Assembly: GCA_003724185.1 (NCBI GenBank)
Contig: RHGM01000003.1
Span: 1,034,802 to 1,098,801 of the forward strand
DNA from: Porphyrobacter sp. IPPAS B-1204
GTDB lineage: Bacteria > Pseudomonadota > Alphaproteobacteria > Sphingomonadales > Sphingomonadaceae
Reading direction: 5' to 3'
Length of the DNA stretch: 64,000 nt
Within the stretch, counting starts at the first letter, position 1, and each line of letters opens with the position of its first letter. The notes under the pieces are model-generated. The model did not search any database, was not told the origin of the DNA, and saw nothing but the letters and a program-made list of their open reading frames with translations. Below, in pieces: positions 1-8,740 of the stretch. The position numbers and the translations under genes are program-made.

Positions 1-2642
1 AGGATGGCCCCGTGCAGACGCTGTCCGTCACGCGCGAGGATATCCAGCAATCGGGCGCGGGCACCATCATCGAGGTGCTGCAGGATCTGCCCGTCACCAG
101 CGGCGGGGGGCAGACCTTCTCCACCGCGACCGCAGGCGCCTTGTCCTCCGATACGCCGGTGGGCGCCTCGGCGGTGTCGCTGCGCGGGCTGGGCGCATCG
201 TCCACGCTGACGCTCATCAACGGACGCCGCGCCCAGATCAGCGCCTTTGCGCGGGGCCAGGAAAGCTTCATCGATGCCAGTTCGATCCCGCTTGCCGCGA
301 TCGAGCGGGTCGAGGTGCTGCCATCCGGCGCATCGGGGATCTACGGCGCGGACGCGGTGGCGGGCGTCGTCAACTTCGTGCTGCGCGAGGATTTCGAAGG
401 GCTGGAGCTGTCCGGCTCCTACGGCAATTCAACCGCCGGCACCGATGAAGGCCGCTTCAACATCGCAGGCGTGTTCGGCGCGCAACTGGGCGAGCGCAAT
501 TCGGTGATGGTGGTGGTCGATTACTTCCGCCGCAATCCGTTTTTCCTGCGCGACCGGGCAATCAGCCGCAACAGCTTCAGCCCCAGCCAGCAGGGCTTTT
601 TCCCGAGCTTCAACGATCTGTTCCTGATGACCAATGACCAGACCGAAGGTCCGGGCGGCGGCGGCTGCGCGGCCGAGGATTTCGGCGTCGGCAACCTTGG
701 CGAATTCTGCGAGGTCAACAACAACGCCTTCGTTTCGGCCAATGACCGGCTGGAAACGCTGGGCGGATTGCTGACCCACCAGTTCCGCATCACCGACAGC
801 CTGACGTGGTACAATGACGTGATCTACCAGCGCGTCCGGTCACGCGGGGTCAGCAGCCCGGCCAATTTCAGCCGTGCGCCGGTGGATCCCGAAAACCCGT
901 TCTGGCCCGCCGCGCTCCAGCAGGACATCATCGATGAAGCCGGGGTGGACGATTTCAGCGAGTTCTTCGGCTTTCCCATCTTCGCCTGGGGCAAAGTGCC
1001 CGAACCGCGCGGGGTGGAGGTCGATTCCGACAGCTACCGCATCACATCCGGGCTGAAGGGCGATCTGGCGGGCGACTGGGATTTCGATGTCGCCTTTCTG
1101 TTCGGCGGCAATGACCGGGTGCAGCGCGGCACATCGGGGCTGTACCAGTCCGGCAATTTCTTCGATCTCAACCTCGGCAATATCTGCACCGATGGCAGCC
1201 GGGTGAACCGCTGGCGTGTCAACGCCGCTCGGCCATCCGCGAACTTCGTCGGCGACACCTGCGAGGACGCAGGCAAATCGACGCTGTGGTACAACCCCTT
1301 TGGCGGGCAGACGCAGCAGGCCGACGGCGTGCTCGACCTGCTGGAAACGCAGGCCGAACGGCGCGGCCAGTCGCGGCTCTATGCGCTGGACGGCTTTGTG
1401 AGCGGCACGGTGCTCGATCTGCCCGCAGGCCCGGTCAAGGCGGCCTTCGGCGGCGAGTTCCGGCGCGAAACGCTGAGCGATGTGCCGTCAGGGCTGGCGG
1501 TGGCGACACCGACCAACCCCGATCCGATCCTCGGCTTTTCGTCGACCAGCGCCAATGCGTCGCGCAACAACTGGGCGCTGTTCGGTGAATTGGCGGTGCC
1601 CGTGACGGAGGGCCTCGATCTGCAACTGGCCGGGCGTTACGATGAATTCCAGGGCTTTGGCGGCAAGTTCAACCCCAAGATCGCGGGGCGCTGGCAGCCG
1701 GTGGATTGGCTGGCGGTGCGCGGCAATTTCTCGACCAGCTTCCGCGCCCCTTCGCTGGCGCAAAGCGGGGCGGGGGTGCTGCTGTCGGCCTACCGGGTCG
1801 ATTGCGCGGCCACGCCGGGCGCGTGCGGCGGTGATCCGGATGAGGATGGCGAGGCGCTGCTGTCAGAGGACGTGGGCAACATCAACCTCGAGGCAGAAAC
1901 CGCCCGCAGCTTTGGCGGCGGGGTGGTGTTCCAGCCGACCCGCAGCATCGAACTGCTGGTCGATTACTGGAACATCCGCCACGAAAATCTGGTCGGCATC
2001 GACGAGGATGATTTCATCCGCCGCGCATTGGCGGGTGAGTTTCCGGTGGTGGGCACGGGCCTGCTGCCGACCGGATCGCCCGGACTGGAGGTGAACGGCG
2101 GCTTTGTGACCGACGCGCATTTCCAGATCACCAATCTCGGCTTCCAGAAGACCGACGGGATCGATGTGGCCTACACCCACCGTTTCCCCGAAGGGCCGCT
2201 GGGGCTGTTCACGCTGACAGCGGACGTCACCCACATCTTCAACTTCGACCGGCAGGCATCGCCCTCCAGCCCGGTCGAAGCGCTGGCGGGGGATTACCTG
2301 TTCCCCGACTGGGTGGGCGCAGCGCGGCTGCGCTGGCGCAAGGACGAATGGCGCGCCAGCATCGCGGGCTTCTACACCGGCGGTTACCGCGACGATCCCA
2401 CCAACCGGACACTGGATGCGCTGGGCCTGCCGCGCGGGCAGGAATACTTCGTCGATGATTACATCACCTTCGATCTTTCAGTCAGTTACGATTTCGCGGA
2501 AGGCAGCTTCGTCCAGCTGGCGGTGCGCAACGTGCTTGACGAGGATCCCCCGCTGGTGCTCGGTTCGTCGTCCAATGTCGATCTGTTCAATCACGACCTG
2601 ATCGGTCGTTATGCGACAGTCAGCATCGTGACGCGGTTCTGA
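1..2642 (+). CDS. TonB-dependent outer-membrane receptor, 5' end outside window
   Basis: The reading frame is open from the first base, so the signal peptide and TonB box lie upstream of the window. About 880 residues are visible. They begin in the plug domain (VTREDIQQSGAGTIIEVLQD, then a RRAQ and GIYGADAVAGVVNFVLRED block typical of the plug end) and continue into a long beta-barrel that ends in an aromatic residue (VSIVTRF). Such receptors take up large substrates across the outer membrane using TonB energy. The gene is followed after 88 bp by a transporter, a cyanophycinase and an isoaspartyl peptidase on the same strand, so the ligand may be cyanophycin or peptides released from it. That substrate is an inference from context only; the family assignment is firm. 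Confidence 0.9.
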   Translation, partial: DGPVQTLSVTREDIQQSGAGTIIEVLQDLPVTSGGGQTFSTATAGALSSDTPVGASAVSLRGLGASSTLTLINGRRAQISAFARGQESFIDASSIPLAAIERVEVLPSGASGIYGADAVAGVVNFVLREDFEGLELSGSYGNSTAGTDEGRFNIAGVFGAQLGERNSVMVVVDYFRRNPFFLRDRAISRNSFSPSQQGFFPSFNDLFLMTNDQTEGPGGGGCAAEDFGVGNLGEFCEVNNNAFVSANDRLETLGGLLTHQFRITDSLTWYNDVIYQRVRSRGVSSPANFSRAPVDPENPFWPAALQQDIIDEAGVDDFSEFFGFPIFAWGKVPEPRGVEVDSDSYRITSGLKGDLAGDWDFDVAFLFGGNDRVQRGTSGLYQSGNFFDLNLGNICTDGSRVNRWRVNAARPSANFVGDTCEDAGKSTLWYNPFGGQTQQADGVLDLLETQAERRGQSRLYALDGFVSGTVLDLPAGPVKAAFGGEFRRETLSDVPSGLAVATPTNPDPILGFSSTSANASRNNWALFGELAVPVTEGLDLQLAGRYDEFQGFGGKFNPKIAGRWQPVDWLAVRGNFSTSFRAPSLAQSGAGVLLSAYRVDCAATPGACGGDPDEDGEALLSEDVGNINLEAETARSFGGGVVFQPTRSIELLVDYWNIRHENLVGIDEDDFIRRALAGEFPVVGTGLLPTGSPGLEVNGGFVTDAHFQITNLGFQKTDGIDVAYTHRFPEGPLGLFTLTADVTHIFNFDRQASPSSPVEALAGDYLFPDWVGAARLRWRKDEWRASIAGFYTGGYRDDPTNRTLDALGLPRGQEYFVDDYITFDLSVSYDFAEGSFVQLAVRNVLDEDPPLVLGSSSNVDLFNHDLIGRYATVSIVTRF

Positions 2643-2730
2643 GCCCCACGCGCAGGGTCGCACCACCCGGGCTCGGGGCCGAACGGGTCCGGGTCCGGGG
2701 CGGCGCGGCCCGGCGCGGCAAGGAGAATGC

Positions 2731-4191
2731 ATGACTGACCAACCCGCTCCCGGCGCGGCGCTGCCCCAGCAGCGCTGGCAGATGCCCGACACGCTGCTGA
2801 TCCTGTTCGCGCTGGCGGCGCTGGCATGGGCGGCGACATGGGTGTTCACGCCGGGCAGTTTCACCGTATCAGGCGATCCGGCGCGGATCGTGCCGGGCAG
2901 CTTCACCGCGGCCGCCGGTCCGATGCCCGCACCGGTCATGGGTGACGAGGCGCGCACCGGCTTCATCGACTTCCTGTTTGCAGGGCTGGTCACCGGCGAC
3001 CGTTATTCGGCGACCATCGGGCTGATGGCCTTCATCATCGTGCTGGGCGGGGTGTTCGGCATGATCATGCGCACCGGCGCGATCGACGCGGCGCTGCAGG
3101 CCGCGCTGCCCGGCGGCAGGGCAGCGAACGAGCGGCTGGTGATCGGGCTGTTTATCGCGTTCTCGTTGGCGGGCGCGGTGTTCGGTCTGTCGGAGGAGGC
3201 TATTGCGCTCACCCTGCTGCTCGCCCCGGCGCTGACGCGGGCGGGCTATGACGCGGTCACCACCATGCTGGTGTGTTATGGCGCGAGCCAGATCGGCTTT
3301 GCGACCAGCTGGATGAACCCCTTCAGCGTGATCATCGCGCAAAGCATTTCGGGCCTGCCGCCCATGTCGGGTCTGGAGCTTCGGGCGGCGCTGTGGGCGC
3401 TCTACACGGCTTGCGCGGTGCTGTTCACCTGGCGCTATGCCCGCGCCGTGCGGCTGGGCACGCGCCCGCGCATCGGTGTGCTGGCGGGAGACGACAGCAA
3501 CGCAAGCGTCGCGGCCTTCACCTCCGCGCATCTGATGGTGCTGCTGGTTGTGCTGGCAGGCGTCGGCTGGGTCGCCTGGGGCGTCACCACACGCGGATAT
3601 TACCTGCCGGAAATCGCCGCGCAGTTCTTTGCCGTTGGCATCGCAGTGGTGATCATCGCCAAGGCGGGCCGCATTGCCGGGGCCAATGTCGCTGCGATGA
3701 TGGACGCCTTCCGCGATGGCGCGGCGCAGCTGCTCCCCGCCGCGCTGGTGGTGGGGGCCGCCAAGGGGATCATCCTGATCCTGGGCGGCGACGATCCGGC
3801 CAAGGCCTCGCTCCTCAACACCCTGCTCGATACGCTCGGCAGCCTGACCGCCGCCATGCCCGAGTGGCTGACCGCATGGGCGATGTACATGGTGCAGAGC
3901 CTGTTCAACCTGTTCGTCGCCTCGGGATCGGGGCAGGCGAGCATCACCATGCCGATCATGGCCCCGCTGGCCGACATTTCCGGTGTCACGCGCCAGACGG
4001 CAGTGCTGGCCTTCCAGCTGGGTGACGGGCTGACCAATCTCGTCATCCCGACCTCGGCGGTGCTGATGGCCTGCCTTGCGGCGACGCGGCTGAGCTATGG
4101 CGAATGGCTGGCGTTCATCTGGCGGCCGATGCTGGGCCTTGTGGCGCTATCAAGCGTGGTGATGATCGCCGCGCATGGGGGAGGTTACTGA
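2731..4191 (+). CDS. YfcC-family inner-membrane transporter (basic amino acid or dipeptide carrier)
   Basis: This 486-residue protein is strongly hydrophobic with about a dozen membrane segments. It resembles the YfcC/DcuC/ArcD-type carriers, with a large periplasmic stretch after the first segment, conserved GxxEEAIALTLLLAPA and SGSGQASITMPIMAPLAD stretches and a C-terminal hydrophobic helix. YfcC-like proteins are predicted carriers for basic amino acids or C4-dicarboxylates. An AAGGAG ribosome site lies at about 2720-2725, just before the ATG. The stop overlaps the cyanophycinase start (TGATG), so the two are translationally coupled. In this operon the probable cargo is beta-Asp-Arg dipeptide or arginine moving into the cytoplasm. 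The substrate is inferred, not shown. Confidence 0.8.
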   Translation: MTDQPAPGAALPQQRWQMPDTLLILFALAALAWAATWVFTPGSFTVSGDPARIVPGSFTAAAGPMPAPVMGDEARTGFIDFLFAGLVTGDRYSATIGLMAFIIVLGGVFGMIMRTGAIDAALQAALPGGRAANERLVIGLFIAFSLAGAVFGLSEEAIALTLLLAPALTRAGYDAVTTMLVCYGASQIGFATSWMNPFSVIIAQSISGLPPMSGLELRAALWALYTACAVLFTWRYARAVRLGTRPRIGVLAGDDSNASVAAFTSAHLMVLLVVLAGVGWVAWGVTTRGYYLPEIAAQFFAVGIAVVIIAKAGRIAGANVAAMMDAFRDGAAQLLPAALVVGAAKGIILILGGDDPAKASLLNTLLDTLGSLTAAMPEWLTAWAMYMVQSLFNLFVASGSGQASITMPIMAPLADISGVTRQTAVLAFQLGDGLTNLVIPTSAVLMACLAATRLSYGEWLAFIWRPMLGLVALSSVVMIAAHGGGY

Positions 4192-5414
4192 TGCTGTTGC
4201 GGTGGATTGTCGCGCCCCTTGCGCTGCTGGGCGCTGCTGCGGCGCAGGCCGAAGGCGGGACGCTGGTGATTGTCGGCGGCGGGCTGGATCCTGCCAATGG
4301 CGAGATTTACGGCGCGCTGCTGAAGGCACGGCCCGATGGCGCGCCGACAATCGCGATCATTCCGGCCGCATCGGGCGAATCCGCCGCCTCTGCCCGCTCT
4401 GCCACCCGCGCGCTGGAACGGCACGGGGCGAAGCCGGAAGACTTCGTGACCATCCGCCTCGCGCTGGTGGACGATCCGGCGACTGCGGAGGTGGACGAAA
4501 GCGGCTGGGCCGGAAACGCGTATGACCCTGCAGAAATCGCCGCACTCGAACGCGCAGGCGCGATCTGGTTTCTCGGCGGGGATCAGGCGCGCATCACAGC
4601 ACTGCTGCTGGAGAAAAACGGCAGCGACACCCCGATGCTCGCCGCGATCCGGCGAAGGCTGGCGGCGGGCGCGGTGGTGGGCGGCACATCCGCCGGTGCT
4701 GCGATCATGAGTGAAGGGATGATCGGGCAGGGCGACAGCCTTGGCGCGTTGCTGGGCGGCAAGGTGGGGGAAGCGCTGGAGCTGACCCGCGGGCTGGGCT
4801 TTCTGAAAGGCGCGCTGGTCGATCAGCATTTCGGCGAGCGCGCAAGGCTGGGGCGGTTGGCGGTGGCTCTCACCGATCCCGCGCAGCGGCAGCGCATCGG
4901 CTTCGGAATTGACGAGGACACCGCGCTGATCGTCAGCCTCGGCGATGGCCGCGCTACCGTGGCAGGCAGCGGCTATGTCACACTGCTCGATGCCCGCAAC
5001 GCGCAGCGCACGCCCGGGCGGCGGATCGGGATCGCGGGCCTGACGCTGGGCCTCGCCGGGGCGGGCGACAGCATCGACCTTGCCGAAACCGCCATCACCC
5101 CTGCCCCCGCCCGCAAGCCCACGGCAGGGCGCGAATACGTCGAACGCCCGCTGCTTTCCGGCGGCGGGATGGCCTATGGCGACCAATCGCTTGGCAATGT
5201 GGTGGGGGAAGGATTGCTGGACAATGCTGCGGCCACGGTGATCGAGGCCCACTCCTTTGCAGGCACCACCGGGGTCACCTATCGCTTTGCCAAAGCGTCC
5301 GCAGCGCGCGGGTGGTGGGGCCGCGACGGCGAGGGCCGCGCGCGCTACACCATCACCGGCGTCGCTTTCGATATCACGCCGATCACTGTTGCGATCAGGA
5401 AGGCCGCCGATTGA
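4191..5414 (+). CDS. Exported cyanophycinase (peptidase family S51, CphE-like)
   Basis: The 407-residue protein opens with a signal peptide (MLLRWIVAPLALLGAAAAQA, cut after AQA), so it acts in the periplasm or outside the cell. The S51 core shows the nucleophile elbow GGTSAGAA (Ser about 167) and DQHFGERARLGRL (His about 213), both typical of cyanophycinases. These enzymes cut the Asp-Arg polymer cyanophycin into beta-Asp-Arg dipeptides. Intracellular CphB proteins have about 270 residues; this one carries about 130 more at the C-terminus, as exported CphE-type enzymes may. An upstream in-frame start at 4104 exists, but the ATG at 4191 overlaps the previous stop as TGATG and begins the signal peptide. 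The stop overlaps the next gene in the same way. Confidence 0.88.
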   Translation: MLLRWIVAPLALLGAAAAQAEGGTLVIVGGGLDPANGEIYGALLKARPDGAPTIAIIPAASGESAASARSATRALERHGAKPEDFVTIRLALVDDPATAEVDESGWAGNAYDPAEIAALERAGAIWFLGGDQARITALLLEKNGSDTPMLAAIRRRLAAGAVVGGTSAGAAIMSEGMIGQGDSLGALLGGKVGEALELTRGLGFLKGALVDQHFGERARLGRLAVALTDPAQRQRIGFGIDEDTALIVSLGDGRATVAGSGYVTLLDARNAQRTPGRRIGIAGLTLGLAGAGDSIDLAETAITPAPARKPTAGREYVERPLLSGGGMAYGDQSLGNVVGEGLLDNAAATVIEAHSFAGTTGVTYRFAKASAARGWWGRDGEGRARYTITGVAFDITPITVAIRKAAD

Positions 5415-6298
5415 TGCCGCACCCCCATGTCATCGCCCTCCACGGCGGAGCGGGGGTCCATCCCACCCGCGATTACAGCGAAGTGGAAACCCATCTGGCG
5501 GCGCTGGTGCGCGAATGCGACCGGCTGCTGGCAGGCGGCGCGGGCGCGATCGACGTGGTCGAACACGCGGTGGCGGCGATGGAGGCGAGCGGGCTTTATG
5601 TTGCCGGGCGCGGGTCTGCCCCCAATGACCGGGGCGAGGTGGAATGCGATGCCGCGATCATGGACGGGGCGCGGATGCGGGCGGGCGGCGTGTGCGCGGC
5701 GGTGGGCCTTGTCCACCCGATCAGCGCGGCGCGGGCGGTGCTGGAACACACGCCCCATGTGCTGATCGCAGGCGCAGGCGCGCGGCGGCTGGCAGAAGAA
5801 CAGGGGCTGGCGCTCGTCACAGACAGCGCGGCGCATTACCGCCTGCCGGTAGGCGTGGAGGCGGAGGAACTGCTCCAGCTCGACAGCGGGCTCGCCCACG
5901 GCACCGTCGGCGCGGTTGCGCTGGACGGGGAGGGGCGGCTGGCAGCGGCAACCTCCACCGGCGGGCTGTTCGGCAAGCGGTCTGGCCGGGTCGGCGACAC
6001 CCCGATCACCGGGATCGGCAACTGGGCCGATGGCGATATCGCGGTCAGCTGCACCGGGATTGGCGAGGCCTTTGTCTATGCGGGCGGCGCGCGCGATATT
6101 GCAGCGCGGATGTCCTATGGCGGGGCCAGCCTTGATGACGCGTGCGAAGCGATGCTCGCCAGCGTCGCACAACAGCGCGGCGATGGCGGCGTGATCGCGA
6201 TCGATCGCAGCGGGGCGGTGACGCTGGCGTTCAACTCCCCCGGCATGAAACGCGCTGTTGCCGGAGCAGGCCGCCAGCCCTTCGTCGCTATCCGCTAG
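5414..6298 (+). CDS. Isoaspartyl peptidase/L-asparaginase (Ntn hydrolase, IaaA-like)
   Basis: This 294-residue plant-type asparaginase starts with the typical IALHGGAG motif. The autoproteolysis site is HGTVGAVALD, with Thr about 164 as the future N-terminal nucleophile, followed by AAATSTGGLFGKRSGRVGDT, which lines the active site. Family members split beta-aspartyl dipeptides such as beta-Asp-Arg into Asp and Arg, the second step of cyanophycin breakdown. No signal peptide is visible, so it should act in the cytoplasm after dipeptide import. The ATG overlaps the cyanophycinase stop (TGATG), which argues strongly for a shared function. Confidence 0.9.
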   Translation: MPHPHVIALHGGAGVHPTRDYSEVETHLAALVRECDRLLAGGAGAIDVVEHAVAAMEASGLYVAGRGSAPNDRGEVECDAAIMDGARMRAGGVCAAVGLVHPISAARAVLEHTPHVLIAGAGARRLAEEQGLALVTDSAAHYRLPVGVEAEELLQLDSGLAHGTVGAVALDGEGRLAAATSTGGLFGKRSGRVGDTPITGIGNWADGDIAVSCTGIGEAFVYAGGARDIAARMSYGGASLDDACEAMLASVAQQRGDGGVIAIDRSGAVTLAFNSPGMKRAVAGAGRQPFVAIR

Positions 6299-6434
6299 AC
6301 CCCGCCCAACCCCCCTTCGTCCCCCTCCAGACCGGCCCTGACCTGTCGCAAACTGGCCGCACTTTGTCGGTCTTTGTGGCGCATCGGTCCGATTTTGGCT
6401 TGCATTCGCCGGAAGCGGCGCTAGGCGCAGGATA

Positions 6435-6449
6435 CGTTATCTCATCAAA
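6435..6449. promoter_or_regulatory. Possible Zur-like operator upstream of zinc-type receptor
   Basis: The segment cGTTATctcATcAaa resembles the alphaproteobacterial Zur half-site arrangement TGTTATnnnATAACA. The left half matches well and the right half only partly. It lies 16 bp before the start of a receptor that itself looks zinc-related. Zinc-dependent repression is inferred and the site is weak. Confidence 0.3.
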
Positions 6450-6464
6450 ACAACGGGACACCCC

Positions 6465-8663
6465 ATGAACAGCAAAAAGACGCACACCGCGTCCTCTCAT
6501 CTCGCGCTTGCCACTGTGCTGGGTCTGGCCTTCGTCGCCAGCCCTGCCCTTGCGGACACTGCTGCCGAAGCGGAAGCGGCGCAGCAGCCCGCTGGCGGCG
6601 CGGTGATCGAGGATGACGTTCACAACCGCCAGACCGATGCCACCGGCAACATCATCGTCAGCGCCTCGGGCGTGAAGGAACTCGATGTGCTCGCCGGAAC
6701 CAGCGTGCTCGAAGCGCGCGAGATCCAGCGCGATATGGTGACCGGCCAGATCGGCGAACTGCTGACCAAGCTGCCCGGCGTTTCGGCCACCAGCTTCGCG
6801 CCCGGCTCATCGCGCCCCGTGCTGCGCGGCCAGCAGGGCGAGCGTGTGCGCGTGCTGGTTGACGGCGTGGGCACGGCAGACGTGTCGAACACCTCGGTCG
6901 ATCACGCCACCAGCATCGAACCGATCACGGTCGAACGCATCGAAGTGCTGCGCGGCCCGGCCGTGCTGCTTTACGGCAGCCAGGCGATCGGCGGCGCGGT
7001 CAACGTGATCGACAAGCGCATCCCCACCCGGATGCCCGATGAAGCGTTCCATTTTGATGGTTTTGCGGGCGTCGACACCGCCACCGACCTGCGCACGGGC
7101 GCGGCCAGCCTCGATGTCGGGGTCGGCAAAAACCTAGTGTTCCACGTCGACGGGTCGTGGCGCCAGACCGGCAACATGGAAATCGGCGGTTTCCAGCTGT
7201 CGCCCGAACTCCGCGAAGAACTGCTTGAAGAAGCCGCCGAAAAGGACGCCGACGGCGAGCCGGACGAGGCCGCAGAATTCCGCGAGGCGGCCGCCCAGCG
7301 CGGGGTTGTGCCCAACAGCGACATGGAAAGCTGGACCCTCAACGCGGGGCTGGGCCTGATCCTCGGTGAAAGCACCTTCGGCGCCTCGCTCGGCTGGTAT
7401 GACACCAACTATGGCGTCATCAAGCGCCCCGGCCTCAAGCATGAACACGGCGACGAAGAAGGCGGCGAAGAGGAGGAAGAGGAAGGCGAAGAAAACGTCC
7501 GCATCGATCTCCGGCAGTTCCGCGCCGACTTCAAGGGGGACATCTTCCTTGGTGATGGCGCCTTTGAACGGCTGAAGCTGCGCGTCGGCTATTCCGACTA
7601 CACCCACACCGAATTCGAAGGCCCGGGTGAAATCGGCACGGTGTTCGAGGCCGCCAGCATCGAAGCGCGCGCCGAACTGGTGCAAAAAGAAAGCGGGATG
7701 CTGCGCGGGGCGACCGGCATCCAGTTTCTGCACCGCGACTTCTTCGCCGAAGGTGCCGAAGCCTATGTCCCGCCCAACCTGACCGATCAGCTGGCGGTCT
7801 TCACCTTGCAGGAATTCGGCACCGGCCCGATCCAGATCGAAGCCGCCGCCCGCGCCGAATTCACCAATGTCCAGGCCCAGACCCTCGGGATCGAGCGTGA
7901 CTACGATACCTTCTCCGGCGCGCTCGGCCTGGTCTACGAAGGCGTCGAAGGCGTCCGCATCGGCATCAACGGCTCGCGCGCCGAACGTGCGCCGAGCGCC
8001 GAGGAACTGTTCTCCAACGGTCCGCACATCGCCACGCAGGCCTTCGAGATCGGCGACGCCAACCTGCGCACCGAACGCGCGTGGGGCCTTGAAGCCTATG
8101 CCCGTGGCAGGATCGGCGCGGGCACCTTCAACCTTACCGCCTATCGCCAGTGGTTCAGCAACTACATCTTCCTGGAAGAAACGGGCGAGGAGGAAGACGA
8201 TCTTCCGGTGTTCGAATACCTCCAGCAGGATGCCGATTTCTTCGGGATCGAAGCGGATATCAACTATCCGATCATCGACACCGAAGGCTTCCGCCTGCTG
8301 ACCGATCTGCGCGCCTCCTATATCGAGGCCGAACTGGCCGATGGCACCGCCGTTCCGCGCATCCCGCCGCTGAGCCTGCTCGGCGCGCTGGAAGCGCAGA
8401 CGGGGGCCTTCGATCTGCGCGGTGAGGTGCAGTGGTTCGACAAGCAGGACCGGGTGACCGCGTTCGAGACCGAAACCGACAGCTTCACGCTGGTCAATGC
8501 GCTGATCGCCTGGCGTCCGCTGGCGAACAACCAGAACGTCACGGTTCAGGTCGCCGCCGACAACATCTTCGATGTCAACGGCCGCCGCCATGCCAGCTTC
8601 ACCAAGGACTTCGTGCCGCTGGTGGGCCGCAACTTCCGTGCGAGCGTCCGTTTGAGCTTCTGA
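6465..8663 (+). CDS. TonB-dependent receptor, ZnuD-like (zinc/metal uptake)
   Basis: This complete 732-residue receptor has a signal peptide ending SPALA, a plug domain (IGELLTKLPGVSATSFAPGS, then RVRVLVDGVG, IEVLRGPAVLLYGSQAIGG) and a beta-barrel ending in Phe. A predicted outer loop at about residues 325-345 contains HEHGD followed by a run of Glu and Asp. Another acidic stretch (about 240-265) adds more carboxylates. Loops rich in His and acidic residues are a mark of the ZnuD type of zinc receptor, so metal capture is likely. It stands alone, with its own upstream region and a strong terminator after it. Confidence 0.85.
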   Translation: MNSKKTHTASSHLALATVLGLAFVASPALADTAAEAEAAQQPAGGAVIEDDVHNRQTDATGNIIVSASGVKELDVLAGTSVLEAREIQRDMVTGQIGELLTKLPGVSATSFAPGSSRPVLRGQQGERVRVLVDGVGTADVSNTSVDHATSIEPITVERIEVLRGPAVLLYGSQAIGGAVNVIDKRIPTRMPDEAFHFDGFAGVDTATDLRTGAASLDVGVGKNLVFHVDGSWRQTGNMEIGGFQLSPELREELLEEAAEKDADGEPDEAAEFREAAAQRGVVPNSDMESWTLNAGLGLILGESTFGASLGWYDTNYGVIKRPGLKHEHGDEEGGEEEEEEGEENVRIDLRQFRADFKGDIFLGDGAFERLKLRVGYSDYTHTEFEGPGEIGTVFEAASIEARAELVQKESGMLRGATGIQFLHRDFFAEGAEAYVPPNLTDQLAVFTLQEFGTGPIQIEAAARAEFTNVQAQTLGIERDYDTFSGALGLVYEGVEGVRIGINGSRAERAPSAEELFSNGPHIATQAFEIGDANLRTERAWGLEAYARGRIGAGTFNLTAYRQWFSNYIFLEETGEEEDDLPVFEYLQQDADFFGIEADINYPIIDTEGFRLLTDLRASYIEAELADGTAVPRIPPLSLLGALEAQTGAFDLRGEVQWFDKQDRVTAFETETDSFTLVNALIAWRPLANNQNVTVQVAADNIFDVNGRRHASFTKDFVPLVGRNFRASVRLSF

Positions 8664-8701
8664 TCCGTAGCTGGCCCGGGGCCTGCAACAGGGTCGCAAT
8701 C

Positions 8702-8734
8702 AGGGGCAGCCGGCCAAACCGGCTGCCCCTTTTT
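8702..8734 (+). terminator. Rho-independent terminator after the zinc-type receptor gene
   Basis: A perfect 12-bp stem, AGGGGCAGCCGG with CCGGCTGCCCCT (8702-8713 and 8719-8730), encloses a 5-base loop. It runs straight into a T tract on the plus strand. It also separates this gene from the convergent minus-strand gene ending at 8741. Confidence 0.9.
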
Positions 8735-8740
8735 CGTGCC

